Shown one piece after another: positions 1 through 11,439 of a stretch of 64,000 bases of DNA. The stretch comes from Nipponacmea schrenckii (lineage: Eukaryota; Mollusca; Gastropoda; Lottiidae). The position numbers and the translations under genes were made by a program. The notes beneath the pieces are model-generated. The model ran no database searches. It saw only the letters and a list, made by a program, of their open reading frames with translations, and was not told the DNA's origin. Each line of letters opens with the position of its first letter. Within the stretch, counting starts at the first letter, position 1. The DNA lies in contig JAUJPP010000003.1 in NCBI GenBank assembly GCA_030562195.1, forward strand, positions 32,556,602 to 32,620,601, read 5' to 3'.

Positions 1-1709
1 AATGGCTCATGACAATTTTCATACTTGCATTGCAAGTGCTATGTTGCCTACTGTTTATAAGATCAGTTAAAGTTTTCAAAATTATAATTCTTTTCATTTG
101 AAGAAATATATTAAATACACTGCACAATTATAATGAATATGATAGAAAATAATTGTTGACTTGTATAATAGAGAACCCTTTCTTTGTCCTGTTGACAAAA
201 TCTTGCTGTTTTATCTGTACCAATTTTAAAACTGGGTTGATGTTACAAGGATATATTTGAAAAGGTATCAACAACCCTCTTTATTAATTCAATAGTAGAA
301 TGAATGGATTGTACTTTTTTGCTCTGCAGTTTTTGTGTAACTGCTCATTCTTAATCAGATCTTTAGGTAGCCCAATAACATATAATCATGACATAAAAGA
401 TTCAAATCTGTGTCTAGGTTTTTGCCTTCAACTCAAATCAGTAGATTTAAACATTGTCTTATATCATAGAAACACAAATGGCACGCCTCCACGCCATTGT
501 TATAACATCTTGGCAACCAAGCAACAGTAGCACTTTCACTGAGGTCCACCATGAAGCGCCTCCATCCACTATAGGATATAAATAGAAGGAATGCGGCCCA
601 GTAGCAACAGTCTCTCTGAAGAGTACAAATTGTACGAAACACATCAGAGCGAAACAAGGTTTCTCTAAAGAGAAAGGTTCCTTCACTCTTTAATTTTTTA
701 TATCATAGTTTATTGAAAGTTGCCATTCTTTAATTGTTTATAGGCAATGATGTCAAAACTGTAATAACGTTAGCATTGATCTTCAATGACTTTGGAAATC
801 AAAAGGGCTTTTATGTACACCGAAGAATTTCTAGAAAACACATGGTTAATGAAATTTACATTCCATATCTGATAATGGGGATTAAATTTTCCATTTTGTC
901 TGAGATATATTTTCAATAACCTCTTTGAACTAAAATAATCGTCTTAATATTTCATCTGCTATAAATTTTTATTGTAAATTATTTGTGACACGCATGATAA
1001 TGATTGACAAAAACACACAAAATCTTAAGACAATTATAAGTCATAAGATTTTTTGGAAAACAAGGTCCAGGTTTGCAAATCAAATTCCAGGTGTCCAGAT
1101 TTTGAAAAATAAAATGACGAAACCATAACCAGAAATCATTATTTAGAAAAAAAAGTGAAATTTCAGTTGAAGTAGTTTTGAAGGAACGTTGCAATTTTTG
1201 TACTTTGACTTCTGATGACTATTTACAAATATTCCCGACCTAATCAACCCTTGAAAATAGCAACACTATCCCTTTAACAAGGTGATGGTGCTGATTGACC
1301 TTGTAAGCAGATCAATTAAGAGTCTTCATTAGAATCTCTTGAGAACATAATAATTCAGACATTAGAGCTCTATCTTCACTCATAAAAAACACCTGGGTTG
1401 GATGTTTGATGTGCAGTATAAAATTCATGAGGCCACTAATGAGTTTTGGTTGTATAGGCTGGAAAATGTTTTATACATTTTTTTTTACCTTATCAATCAT
1501 TGTGTTTACAAATTCTTTTGAACACTTGACACAAAGTAAACTTGCCATTGTAAAAGCACAATAGTTCTACAGTTTGTTTGTCTATGTAAAATGTCTCTTA
1601 ACATTTACTGTTAACAAATGAACTAGTTGTAAGATTTGAAATGTCCTAAGGCTTATGATCCATTCAGTTAATGTGAAGAATCACGTGCCTAAGTTGAACT
1701 ATTTATAAC
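1..1709. other. AT-rich non-coding DNA, probable KCNQ1-like intron 1
   Basis: No coding exon is recognisable on either strand; short open frames here lack similarity to anything I know and have the composition of chance frames. The only GC-richer patch is about 480-660. It contains TATAAATAG at about 574-583, followed some 30 bases on by a CAGT-type start-like sequence, which could be an old LTR or promoter fragment, but nothing confirms that. If the KCNQ1-like exon at 13526-13749 is correct, this stretch is intronic. Confidence 0.55.
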
Positions 1710-3516
1710 TGTTCTATGACAATAGTCCATAATGTTCTGTGACAATGCTCTATAATATGTACTGTGGCAATGCTCTATAATATGTTCTGTGGCAATACTC
1801 TATAATATGTACTGTGACAATGCTCTATAATTTGCTCTGTGACACTGCTCTATAATATGTATGGTGGTAATGCTCTATGATATGTACTGTGACAATGCTC
1901 TATAATATGTTCTGTGGCAATACTCTATACTATGTATTGCAACAATGCTCTATAATGTTTTGACATTGCTATATGTATTGTTACAATACTCTATAATATG
2001 CTCTATGACAATGCTTTTTAATATGTTCTATGGCAATGCTCTATAATATGTACGGTGGTAATGCTCTACAATATGTATTGTGACAATGCTCTATTATATT
2101 TACTGTGATAATGCTCTATAATATGTTCTGTGGCAATGGTCTATAATATGTACAGTAGCAATACTCTTGATATGTAATGTGACAATGCTCTATACTATGT
2201 ATTGCGACAATGCTCTATAATATTTACTGTGATAATGCTCTATACTATGTATTGTGACAATGCTCAATAATATTTACTGTGATAATGCTCTATAATATGT
2301 TCTGTGGTAATGCTCTATAATTTGTACTGTGACAATGCCCTATACTGTGTACGGTGGCACTGCTCTATGATATATTCAGTGACAATGCTCTATAATATGT
2401 ATTGTGACAAAGTTATATATGTAAGGTGACAATGCTTCAAGATATGTGCTGTGACAATGCTCTATAATATTTACGAAGGCAGCGCTCTATAATATGTATT
2501 GTGACAATGTATATATGTACAGTGGCAATGCTCTATATGAAGGGTGGCAATGCTCTATAATATGTACTGTGACAATGATCTATAATATGTACTGTGACTA
2601 TGTTCTATATGTACAGTGGCAATGCTCTATAATACATACGGTGGCAATGCTCTATGATATGTACTGTGACAATGCTCTATGGTATGTACTGTGACAGTGC
2701 TCTATAATATGAACTGTGACAATTCTCTATGGTATGTACTGTGACAATGCTCTATGATATATTCTGTGACAATGCTCTATAATATGTTATGTGACAATGC
2801 TCTATATTATGTACTGTGACACTGTTCTTTATGTATGGTGACAATGCTCTATGATATATTCTGTGACAATGCTCAATAATATATTTTGTGGCAATGCTCT
2901 ATAATATGTTATGTGACAATGCTCTATATTGTGTACTGTGACAATGTACTATATGTATGGTGACAATGCTCTATGATATGTATTGTGACAATGTTCTATA
3001 TGTACTGTGACAATGCTCTATGATATGTACTGTGACAATGCTCTATGATATGTTCTGTGACAATGCTCTATGATATGTACTGTGACAATGTTCTATATGT
3101 ATGGTGACAATGCTCTATGATATGTATTGTGACAATGTTCTATATATATGGTGACAATGCTCTATGATATATTCTGTGACAATGCTCTGTATAATATATT
3201 TTGTCACAATGCTCTATAATATGTTATGTGTCAATGCTCTATATTATGTACTGTGACACTGTTCTATATGTATGGTGACAATGCTCTATGATATATTCTG
3301 TAACAATGCTCTATAATATATTTTGTGGCAATGCTCTATAATATGTTATGTGACAATGCTCTATATTGTGTACTGTGACAATGTTTTATATGTATGGTGA
3401 CAATGATCTATGATATGTATTGTGACAATGTTCTATATGTATGGTGACAATGCTCTATGATATGTACTGTGACAATGCTCTATAATTTATAACAATGAAG
3501 TCTATAATTTGTAATA
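1710..3516. repeat. 25-bp minisatellite, about 1.8 kb
   Basis: The unit is close to TGTACTGTGACAATGCTCTA plus TAATA (25 bases) and is repeated with many point variants. Shortened units (GTTCTATATG joining two GTGACAATG blocks) recur in a patterned way in the right half, about 2800-3480, suggesting that multi-unit blocks were amplified together. Units near the edges are more diverged than those in the centre, as expected for unequal exchange. It lies in the inferred intron 1 of the KCNQ1-like gene. The short open frame inside it (2494-2694) is an artefact of the repeat. Confidence 0.95.
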
Positions 3517-4689
3517 GTATTTTTTGCTCTCGATTCTTGTTAATCAAAAAATTGCTCTTAGCCTATGATAGAAGCCTATAACAACTTCTCATCAACAGTT
3601 TAAAATTGAATCCGTGAAAGTGAAAGACATTGTCTGCAGTGTAAATTTGTTTCATTTAATTATATTTGTATTTAAATTACAGATCATTTGATTTAGAATT
3701 GAATAACTAAATAAATAATTAGATAAGTCCTGAAATAAAGTGAATATTGAATATTTGAGCCCCTATGGCTAAATGAGACCTTTGAAAAGAAACTCCATCA
3801 AATGCAAAGTCAACTTTCTAAAAATCAATATCATCTTTTACCTGCTAATTGCATAAAATCCCAATGTGTATTCAAAAACCATGTCATCTGCAAGATTTCT
3901 TAGCTACAAGCAATTTGTCACTTTAGAATAGTGTATTTTTAGAAAAGTAGCTCAATCTATGAAATAATGATGCATTATAAACTCTGAAGTCATGTTGTTC
4001 TAGAGCTATTTATTAGATAACATTCCCCGGAAGAGACAGAATCTGACCGAATCAAATGTAATGATTTTTACCTCATTATTATCGTAAGTTAGTTGTAATG
4101 GTCTGGAAACAAACCATATTTCTAAAAACAATTATTACATCGATTGTATCATAAAAACTATCCAGCTTGTATTGGAAAAGAATAGGACACAGTCCAAAGG
4201 TCGAGAGTTGCCGACTTATACTTTCAGGAAAATAAAGTTTTATTCGGGCACCGTACCATCTTGTTGCTGGTTGTAATCATGTCAGCCGATAACTGAAGTA
4301 TAGTCCCTCCATGTCCTAGACTACAAGTCAGTAAATAATAAAGCCAAAAAGTTTTAAGTCTTTATGCAATGAAATTGCTGAATATACAAAATGAAATAAA
4401 TGTGGCTGATTATGTCAAGGTTTTAGACACAGTTCTTAGATACCGGTAAACATATTGAAGATGGTAATATACGAAGAATTTACCTTGTTAATGAATAGAC
4501 CAAATCTTTGTGTCTAGGGCCAGCCTCTTTACTTTGACATATAACCACTAATTGGTCCCAAGACAGTAACATTGCAACCAATGCAGTCATTAATAGCTTT
4601 ATACTTATCGTGAGGTAATTCTGGCGCTCCCTTATGCATTAAATTCTGCCGATGCTGCAGTCTAGAATGAACAGCTCTTGATGTTTGTA
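3517..4689. other. AT-rich non-coding DNA, nothing recognised
   Basis: No exon, RNA gene or clear repeat was found on either strand between the minisatellite and the first SINE. The sequence is low in CpG and full of stop codons in all frames. Confidence 0.5.
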
Positions 4690-5040
4690 GGAAGCCACAG
4701 CGGCTCAGTGAATTAGATGATTGCTTGCTAACCTTTCATTCCAGGGTTCCATCCTGGCAAAAGTCAAGATGAACTTTCACATTTTTCGGCCTGGTTTCCG
4801 CCTGTCAGTGAGGCAGGTTTGAGGGGCTGACAAGAAAAAAACATTTGTTTGGATGGGACAATAAACCGAGGCCATGTGTGATTCTGGCTGTGCTTCTTAA
4901 GGATCCCTTGAAAGTTGGAAATTGCAAAAAAAAGAGTGGTCTGATTTTCTTAATTGCACACTGCATGGTGTTGCCTGTCTTTATTAGCCCAATAGATGCA
5001 GAAGAGTAGGACGTTTGTAATGCCAGAGACATGAGATCCA
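4690..5040 (+). mobile_element. tRNA-derived SINE, family 1, near-complete but diverged
   Basis: The head carries a Pol III A-box-like GCGGCTCAGTGAATTAGA at about 4697 and a B-box-like GGGTTCCATCC at about 4743. The family body follows: a TCAAGATGAACTTTCA block, a GGATGGGACAATAAACCGAGG block and GTTGGAAATTGCAAA. The 3' end reads GCAGAAGAGTAGGACGTTTG. The same order of blocks occurs at 10794, 48211, 59855 (minus) and 62290 (minus). This is a non-coding retroposon mobilised by a LINE in trans; the minus-strand open frame across it is not a gene. Divergence from the other copies suggests an old insertion. Confidence 0.8.
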
Positions 5041-6214
5041 ATGACAATCTGGACATAGTTCAGGTACGGTAACTATTAAATATTGTGCTGCAGAACATTA
5101 GTTTAACGTTTTGTGTGGACTTATTGAACTATAACAAGAACGATTACTTATTGATTCAATATTTTATAATTACTATAAAGAAATTGTAAAGAGGTTTTCT
5201 AAACTTTTTGTAAGCATTAGATTCACAGATAAAATCAATTTGCACAATTGCAATATTCAGTTGGAAAGAGACAGTGGGTAATTGTTGTCAGAGTAAACAT
5301 CTTATGACATCATGATCACAGAATTTGCCTTTGAAAGGCCTTAAAAACATTACTGTTCAAAGAAGCTTTTCCTGCCCCAAACTGAAAACTTGTTACAAGC
5401 GCAATAGAAACTTAGAGAATTTAATATTATTATTATTATTATAAAGCACATAGTGTATGAAAGAGAGGTGTCTAATTGATAATTGAAATGGTTCAATTTG
5501 ATGCTATAAATGTCTCTGATACACATAACATTTTGAGAAAACATTTTTACAATCCCTTTAAAAAAAAATTTCATTCATTAAATATATATTTTCTTTCTTT
5601 TTTTCTTGATTACTTTTCATATTTTACAACTGTTTTTACAATTTTCTTATTTTGTAAGAATTTTTTCTTTTCTTACTCTGTGACTAATCTTGTAATATTT
5701 CAAAATTTTATACTTTTCTAAGGAATCTTGATTTTCTTTTATATGTCACAATAATTAAGCTTAAAAATCTTATCTATAATTACAATCAATAATTTGCATG
5801 CGAAGCAATTTTTGTCACCTTAATAAACTAGTTTAAATTGATTTAAATGGATTGAAATTGAGCATGATATCTTAATAGATACAAAAAATATATCAATATT
5901 ACATTAGAAGAGAATTGGAAAATATCAAGTTATAAAATATTTATATTTCATCTTGCCATATTGATATTAAGTTACATCATAGTAACTATAAAAATAATCA
6001 ACAACATCATATTGCAGCAGTCTGTGTATTAAGAAATTGGGGTTTGTTAATTAAGTCTGGCAAAAATATATTGCCACCATCTAATCTGAAAAGGGTTTTA
6101 ATGCCACATATGGAAAGAGAATTAAAAGAAAACCAGAAATAAAGTTCTTCATAGTCCTGGGGTCTTATTCTTGAAACCTTACTAACATAAAATCAGGATT
6201 TTAAGAAATACTAT
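5041..6214. other. AT-rich non-coding DNA with a short (ATT)n tract
   Basis: Nothing coding is supported. A short ATT microsatellite lies near 5427-5442. Two overlapping open frames on opposite strands near 5350-5720 are of low complexity (rich in Phe, Ile and Asn) and are taken as chance. Confidence 0.5.
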
Positions 6215-6588
6215 AACTGCATTTCCACTTAAAATTGTGCTTTAAAGCCAGCTTTATTGCCGAACATGCTGCATTTCCACTAAGTTTATCTAATTATCTG
6301 GCTCCCGAACTACTTTACTCTCAATCAAAATAGTTGCATAGTATTGACAGGTCTTGATGTACAAGACTACCAAGCTTGTGCATGGGACACTGTAAATTCC
6401 TTTTTTTACATTTCCACTTGTTTATAAAGCCGGCTTTAAAGCTAGCTTTCATTTGGCCCCCGATAAATTGACGAACTCAAAAAGGGAGGTTTTCGTTTCC
6501 CAAACCATAATGGTTCGACAATTTAACAAGTGGAAACACAGAAAAACTAGCTTAAAGCCAGCTTTTTGGCCAAGTGGAAACACGGTTA
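6215..6588. mobile_element. MITE-like terminal-inverted-repeat element, copy 1
   Basis: The left end reads GCATTTCCACTT then TTTAAAGCCAGCTTT. The right end reads AAAGCCAGCTTT, TGGCC, AAGTGGAAACACGG, which is roughly the inverted complement. Inside, at 6426-6449, two perfect 12-bp palindromes abut, AAAGCCGGCTTT and AAAGCTAGCTTT. A second copy with the same internal landmarks (CCGAACATGCTGC, TAATGGTTC, GGCCCCC) lies at 30555-30942. There is no transposase, so this is a non-autonomous DNA element. The superfamily was not determined. Confidence 0.75.
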
Positions 6589-8270
6589 ATAATCTGACCA
6601 AAAAAACACTCAAATTATAATACCGGTAATTGATATTAGTAACTAACAAAACAGAAACACAAAAATCCTCTTATGTAAAGTTTTTAGAATGAAGTCTTTG
6701 GATTTGTGAATCATTTCCAATCATCCAATCCTCCAATCCTACAGATTTTGTCAACCCTTGAACTTAGACTTGTGAGACATATCAGAATGATAAATTCAAA
6801 TACATGTATTTGGTTTTACAATTTTCACTTCTTTTGGCCTTTCTGATTCAAAGCATATTTTTGAGGAAGAGATGGTATAATTTTCAGACTTCCATGTAGC
6901 ATTATTCATCTTGAACTTATGAGTGGGAGGGAATCTAACTTGAATAATGTGGCTGTATCAGAAAGTCATGAATCATTGGCAACTGTTGACAGAACAACAT
7001 CAGACTTGTGAAACTCACTGTTCAATTATTAATACAGCATAACACTCACTTTTATTATCATTGTATGAAATATAAAAAACTCATTTCCCTTGCAACATCC
7101 TTCCCCTTATTGTTACGATAGGAATTCTTGTATTTTCTTACATCCTTAGATCAGAAGTCACTTCTTTTCATAAACAAATCAAAAGCAACAATTGGAACCA
7201 AATTGAGTTTAATACGCTCCATGTGGCCATGATTCAGTGTTATTTCAAATGAAATGTCAAGTTTTTCTTCTTTTGTTTCTTTTCTTATTTTAAAAGCAAG
7301 TATGGCAAAGACTAATCTTTTCTATTTGGTTTTTCAAAATTTGAATTTTTTTCAATTGAAGTGTTTAATGGAATATAATACCTTTCAGAAAGAGCATATG
7401 TCATATAGATCTGATCTGACTCTCTAGATAAACTCTTTGCTGTTTGTTACCTTATTGATATTATCAAAGATGTTAACAAAAGTACACAATGCCCATGATT
7501 TTCAGGTTTTCCTTTACCTACATTATGTAATATCATAATGTGATATATTAAGCAGCATTTGTGATGAGTAACTTCACCAATATCTTAGTTTCAGTGGAGC
7601 TGCAGAAACTACAGATGTCTGAGAACTGGAATAGTGCAAATTAATCCAATCAGGGTCCCAAATACACATTAAACAGCTCTTTACAATCTGTTTAACAAGT
7701 TCCATAAATCTATTCATATTTTAAAAAAAAAAAAAAACATTATCCTTTAGTAGGCTCAAACTAAGGTGAAATACATGTAAAACGTCATTGTAAATGCATG
7801 TGAGCTTGAAATTGATGTATCTACTTAGTTAAGTATGGATTTTTTTTTTATGAAAAATTAATGCCAGAACAATATTATTATGATATTGTTATGTACTGTT
7901 TTAACTTAAGCACCAAACAACCTTATGGCATACATTTACAACACTGGCTTTTTTTTATCAATACCAATCATCTATATATTGATCCATGAATAATGTTTAA
8001 GTCATCTGCCGATTCCTCACTCCAGTGGAGAATACCTCTAGACTTCTCTTATAAATAAATATGCAGCATAAAAACCGACTTTTATTTCAACTAACAATTA
8101 GAAATTACACACAAGAAATTTGTCATGCTTTCTCTTCCATTATATAACAATGTTGTAGGGAAGACAGCAACTGCAAACCTCTGTGTAATATGAATCTGTG
8201 GCTGGATGAGGGCTAAAGAGGCCTCCTAGTGAGTCTAAGCTGGGATCCGACCTGATACTCAGAGGGAGTT
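6589..8270. other. AT-rich non-coding DNA, nothing recognised
   Basis: No exon or defined repeat could be supported. Short poly-A (about 7722-7737) and poly-T runs are present but do not mark an identifiable retroposon. Confidence 0.5.
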
Positions 8271-8404
8271 AAGAGTTAATATCCCTCAAACCAGAGAAAA
8301 GACTTCTTTTAAAACATGAAGATGTCATGGTCAAATGTTTCAAACATCAGGGTGTTCTTCATCAGTGACCATCAGTCAAAAGAAGTCTTTTCTCTGGTTA
8401 GAGG
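8271..8404. repeat. Imperfect palindrome with about 27-40 bp arms
   Basis: The left arm 8271-8310 is the inverted complement of AAAAGAAGTCTTTTCTCTGG and the sequence after it. The right arm is 8378-8404 here, and in full 10541-10580 in the duplicate copy. The roughly 67-bp loop encodes, on the minus strand, CTGATGAAG...GAAACATTTG (8366-8332). The right arm in this copy is cut by the MITE at 8416-8604. The structure resembles a foldback element or a MITE remnant. Confidence 0.75.
8332..8366 (-). other. Hammerhead-like CTGATGAAG...GAAACATTTG hairpin
   Basis: On the minus strand, CTGATGAAG (8366-8358) is followed by a possible 4-bp stem (AACA/TGTT) and then GAAACATTTG (8341-8332). The arrangement matches the order of the hammerhead ribozyme core (CUGANGA, stem II, GAAA) but has extra bases between the core and the stem. 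It is probably a decayed or merely similar motif. Related hairpins occur at 37037, 52917 and 56652. Confidence 0.3.
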
Positions 8405-8415
8405 TTAGTTATTAA

Positions 8416-8604
8416 CCCTTTCAACCCTAGAAGTCAGTATACTGGCACATAATTATATGATATATACCCTACAATACCCTCCAACGATAAACCGGCTGTT
8501 GTCAAGTGACGTCATACAACGTTAACGTCATACAAATTAAGAAATAATGCTTGGAGCTCAGGGTATATGACGTTCTATCTAAATTAAACTCAGGGTTCAA
8601 AGCG
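8416..8604. mobile_element. 189-bp MITE with TTAA target duplication (piggyBac-like)
   Basis: The ends are CCCTTTCAACCCTAG and CTCAGGGTTCAAAGCG, inverted complements with few mismatches. They are flanked by TTAA at 8412-8415 and 8605-8608. The duplicate locus at 10572-10575 has a single TTAA and no insert, so both the boundaries and the target site are seen directly. TTAA duplications with CC-starting ends are typical of the piggyBac superfamily; that assignment is an inference, as there is no transposase here. Confidence 0.8.
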
Positions 8605-8731
8605 TTAACTCTTCAGTTCAATACATCAATGTTGTAATGATATATAATAACTAATGTTGTAAAATGTTATTATATCATGTAACATGAGAAAACATACAAA
8701 ATAGTTAGTATAATAAATTCTCATCAATTTT

Positions 8732-10386
8732 AAAAGATAGCTTGCCAGGCAAGGTAACATACGCCCACTTCAGCAAACAGAATATGTTTTTTCATTTAAT
8801 CCAGGGCAATAACTCATAAACCGACATCTGGAATCGCACCATTTTTGAACTTGTCCGAGATGTTATTAAGATGAATACACATACCAAGTTTCATTCAAAT
8901 CGGATAAAAACTACAGCTTCTATTGCGTACACAAGTAAATTTTAACATTTTCTCATTTAATCAAGGGCAATAACTCATAAACAGGCATCTGGCGAGACAT
9001 TATCAAGATGAATACACATACCAAGTTTCATTCATATCGGATGAAAACCATAGCTTCTATAGCTTCTATTGCATTCACAAGTACATTTTAACGTTTTTTC
9101 ATTTAATCAAGGGCCATAACTCATAAACCGACATCTGGAATCGTGCCATTTTCAAACTTGTCCAAGATATTATCAAGATGAATACACATACCAAGTTTCA
9201 TTCAAATCGGATAAAAACTACAGCTTCTATTGCGTACACATGTAAATTTTAACGTTTTTTATACGCCCTTATGAAAATGTGGACGTATATTGCCATCACC
9301 CCTGTCCGTCCGTCGGTCCCTCCGTCCGTCAACAATTACTTGTGTATACGATACAGGCCAGAGTTTTTATCCGATTTGAATGAAACTTGGTATGTGTATT
9401 CATCTTGATAATATCTCGCACAAGTTCGAAAATGGCACGATTCCAGATGTCGGTTTATGAGTTTGGGCCCTTGATTAAATGAAAAAAACGTTAAAATTTA
9501 CTTGTGTACGCAATAGAAGCTGTAGTTTTCATCGGATTTGAATGAAACTTGATATGTGTATTCATCTTAATAATATCTCGGACAAGTTCGAAAATGGCAC
9601 GATTCAAGATGTCGGTTTATGAGTTATGGCCCTTGATTAAATGAAAAAACGTTAAAATTTAATTGTGTATGCAAGAAGCTGTAGTTTTCATCCGATTTGA
9701 ATGAAACTTGGTTTGTGTATTCATCTTGATAATATCTCGCACAAGTTCGAAAATGGCACGATTCCAGATGTCGGTTTATGAGTTATGGCCCTTGATTAAA
9801 TGAAAAAACGTTAAAATGTACTGTACATGTACTTGTGTATGCTATAGAAGCTATGGTTTTCATCCGATATGAATGAAACTTGGTATGTGTATTCATCTTG
9901 ATAATGTCTCGCCAGATGCCTGTTTATGAGTTATTGCCCTTGATTAAATGAGAAAATGTTAAAATTTACTTTTGTACGCAATAGAAGCTGTAGTTTTTAT
10001 CCGATTTGAATGAAACTTGGTATGTGTATTCATCTTAATAACATCTCGGACAAGTTCAAAAATGGTGCGATTCCAGATGTCGGTTTATGAGTTATTGCCC
10101 TGGATTAAATGAAAAAACAAGGAATATTCTGTTTGCTGAAGTGGGCGTATGTTACCTTACCTGGCAAGCTATCTTTTATTTAATCAAGGGCCCAAACTCA
10201 TAAACCGACATCTGGAATCGTGCCATTTTCGAACTTGTCCGAGATATTATCAAGATGAATACACATACAAAGTTTCATTCAAATCGGATAAAAACTCTGG
10301 CCTGTATCGCGTACACAAGTAATTGTTGACGGACGGACAGGGGTGATGGCAATATACGTCCACATTTTCATGTTGGCGCATAAAAA
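8732..10386. mobile_element. Composite non-autonomous element 1 (Helentron-like), self-nested
   Basis: The left end is A-rich followed by GATAGCTTGCCAGGCAAGG and ATACGCCCAC. The right end is CCGTCC-type repeats (GGACGGACAGG), GACGTATATT-like sequence and a diverged GTGGGCGTAT (TTGGCGCATAAAAA). The interior holds units of about 160 bp (CAAGGGCAATAACTC...CCAAGTTTCATTCAAATCGG...CTTCTATTGCGTACACAAG). The empty site in the duplicate (about 10690-10710) places the insertion in an A-run without an obvious target duplication. A complete second copy in reverse orientation is nested inside at about 9257-10177. No ORF is present. The CTTGCCAGGCAAG palindrome near one end, the subterminal inverted GTGGGCGTAT and the internal tandem repeats recall Helentron-associated elements. 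Confidence 0.75.
9257..10177 (-). mobile_element. Inverted family member nested in composite element 1
   Basis: It starts TTTTATACGCCCTT with GTCCGTCCGTCGG behind it, which is the right end read backwards. It continues with about five inverted internal units and finishes with the inverted left end (GTGGGCGTATGTTACCTT...GGCAAGCTATCTTTT). Host-element sequence resumes in forward orientation on both sides (AAATTTTAACG on the left, ATTTAATCAAGGGCCC on the right), so this is an insertion into an internal T-run of the outer element. It is about 0.9 kb and has no coding capacity. Confidence 0.75.
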
Positions 10387-10793
10387 GGCAATTAATTAAT
10401 AAAAGTTTTTATGCTAATGTCTACATTATAGATGTATTTTTATTGTTTTGTTATCTTATTGTGTGTGTTACCATGGTCTTTTGGAGCTGTGGTGGCTCAG
10501 TTTCGATCATCAGGGTGTTCTTCATCAGTAACCATCAGTCAAAAGAAGTCTTTTCTCTGGTTAGAGGGATATTAACTCTTCAGTTCAATACAACAATGTT
10601 GTAATGATATAATATAATAACTAATGTTATATAATGTTATTATATCATGTAACATGAGAAAACATACAAAATAGTTAGTATAATAAATTCTCATCAATGT
10701 TGAAAAAGGCAATTAATTAATAAAAGTTTTTATGCTAATATCTACATAATAGATGTATTTTTAGTTTTCTTATTGTATGTGTTACTGTGATCT

Positions 10794-11065
10794 CTTGGAG
10801 CTGTGGTGGCTCAGTGATTTAGACGCTTGCTTGGTCCAGGGTTCAATCCCAGCAAGGGTCGAGATGAACTTTCAGATTTTTTCAGCACGGACTGACATGG
10901 AAAAAGCGTCTAGTCATAAATAAACTGAGGCCCCATGTAATACAGGCAGTGCAGGTTAAAGATCCCAGGGACAGTTGGAAATCGCAAAAAGGGTAGGCTA
11001 ATGCTACTGTCCTGGCAAAATTTCCCTCATTGAACACTGCATATTAAATGGGTGTGCAAGTATTA
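10794..11065 (+). mobile_element. tRNA-derived SINE, family 1
   Basis: The A-box region GTGGTGGCTCAGTGATTTAG and the B-box GGTTCAATCCC at about 10839 are well preserved. Then come TCGAGATGAACTTTCAG, GACTGACATGGAAAAAGCGT, AACTGAGGCCCCATGTA and CAGTTGGAAATCGCAAAAAG. The family 3' tail is degraded past about 11050. The same head, cut after GTGGTGGCTCAG, marks the end of the first duplicate copy at 10502. Confidence 0.85.
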
Positions 11066-11439
11066 TATTACTCAGTGGTTCTATTCAATTGGTATTTACT
11101 AGAAGGTTCACATGCTGTTGGTTTACTGGGTCATAAGAAATGACCGAATTATGATCTATTTTGATTAGTTAGTCTACCATAATCTATTGATTTAACTAGT
11201 AACTTATTAATATTTTACTATTTTATGTGTAAATCAACCAACCGTAATTGACAGATAACAGAAATAAAGCATGAACTATTAATATAACATTTTTTTTAAT
11301 CTGATAATGCTGAAGGTTGCTATTTTATTACTTCTTGTATATAATATATGTGTTACAACTTTATTTTTCATAAATTTGGGTTCTTCTAGAACGAAAAAAA
11401 CTGTTCCTAACTAAGCTATAGAGTAATATAGGGAACAAA
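11066..11439. other. AT-rich non-coding DNA, nothing recognised
   Basis: No exon or repeat unit is recognised between the SINE and the retroposon tail at 11440. Confidence 0.5.

Larger units (their letters stand above)
8345..10815 (+). repeat. Local tandem duplication; copy 1 interrupted by two elements
   Basis: A segment starting CATCAGGGTGTTC and ending GCTGTGGTGGCTCAG occurs twice. Copy 1 starts at 8345, is interrupted by the elements at 8416-8604 and 8732-10386, and ends near 10502. Copy 2 runs uninterrupted from 10508 to about 10815. Shared landmarks include GTTATTATATCATGTAACAT, AATAGTTAGTATAATAAATT and GGCAATTAATTAATAAAAG. Copy 2 therefore preserves the empty sites for both insertions. 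Copy 1 ends in a truncated SINE head at about 10487-10502, which places the duplication after the SINE insertion. Confidence 0.85.

Noticed and set aside
433..686. Two overlapping minus frames as channel exons of the KCNQ1-like gene
   Set aside because: Neither matches any S1-S6, pore or C-terminal segment of the family.
9361..10180. Helitron proper with TC...CTRR ends
   Set aside because: The inverted left end has a hairpin followed by CTATCTTTT, not CTRR. Ends and A/T-run insertion fit a Helentron-type element better, and even that remains an inference.
10794..10860. Functional tRNA gene in the SINE head
   Set aside because: A- and B-boxes are present but the arms do not form a cloverleaf, and the sequence continues into the SINE body.
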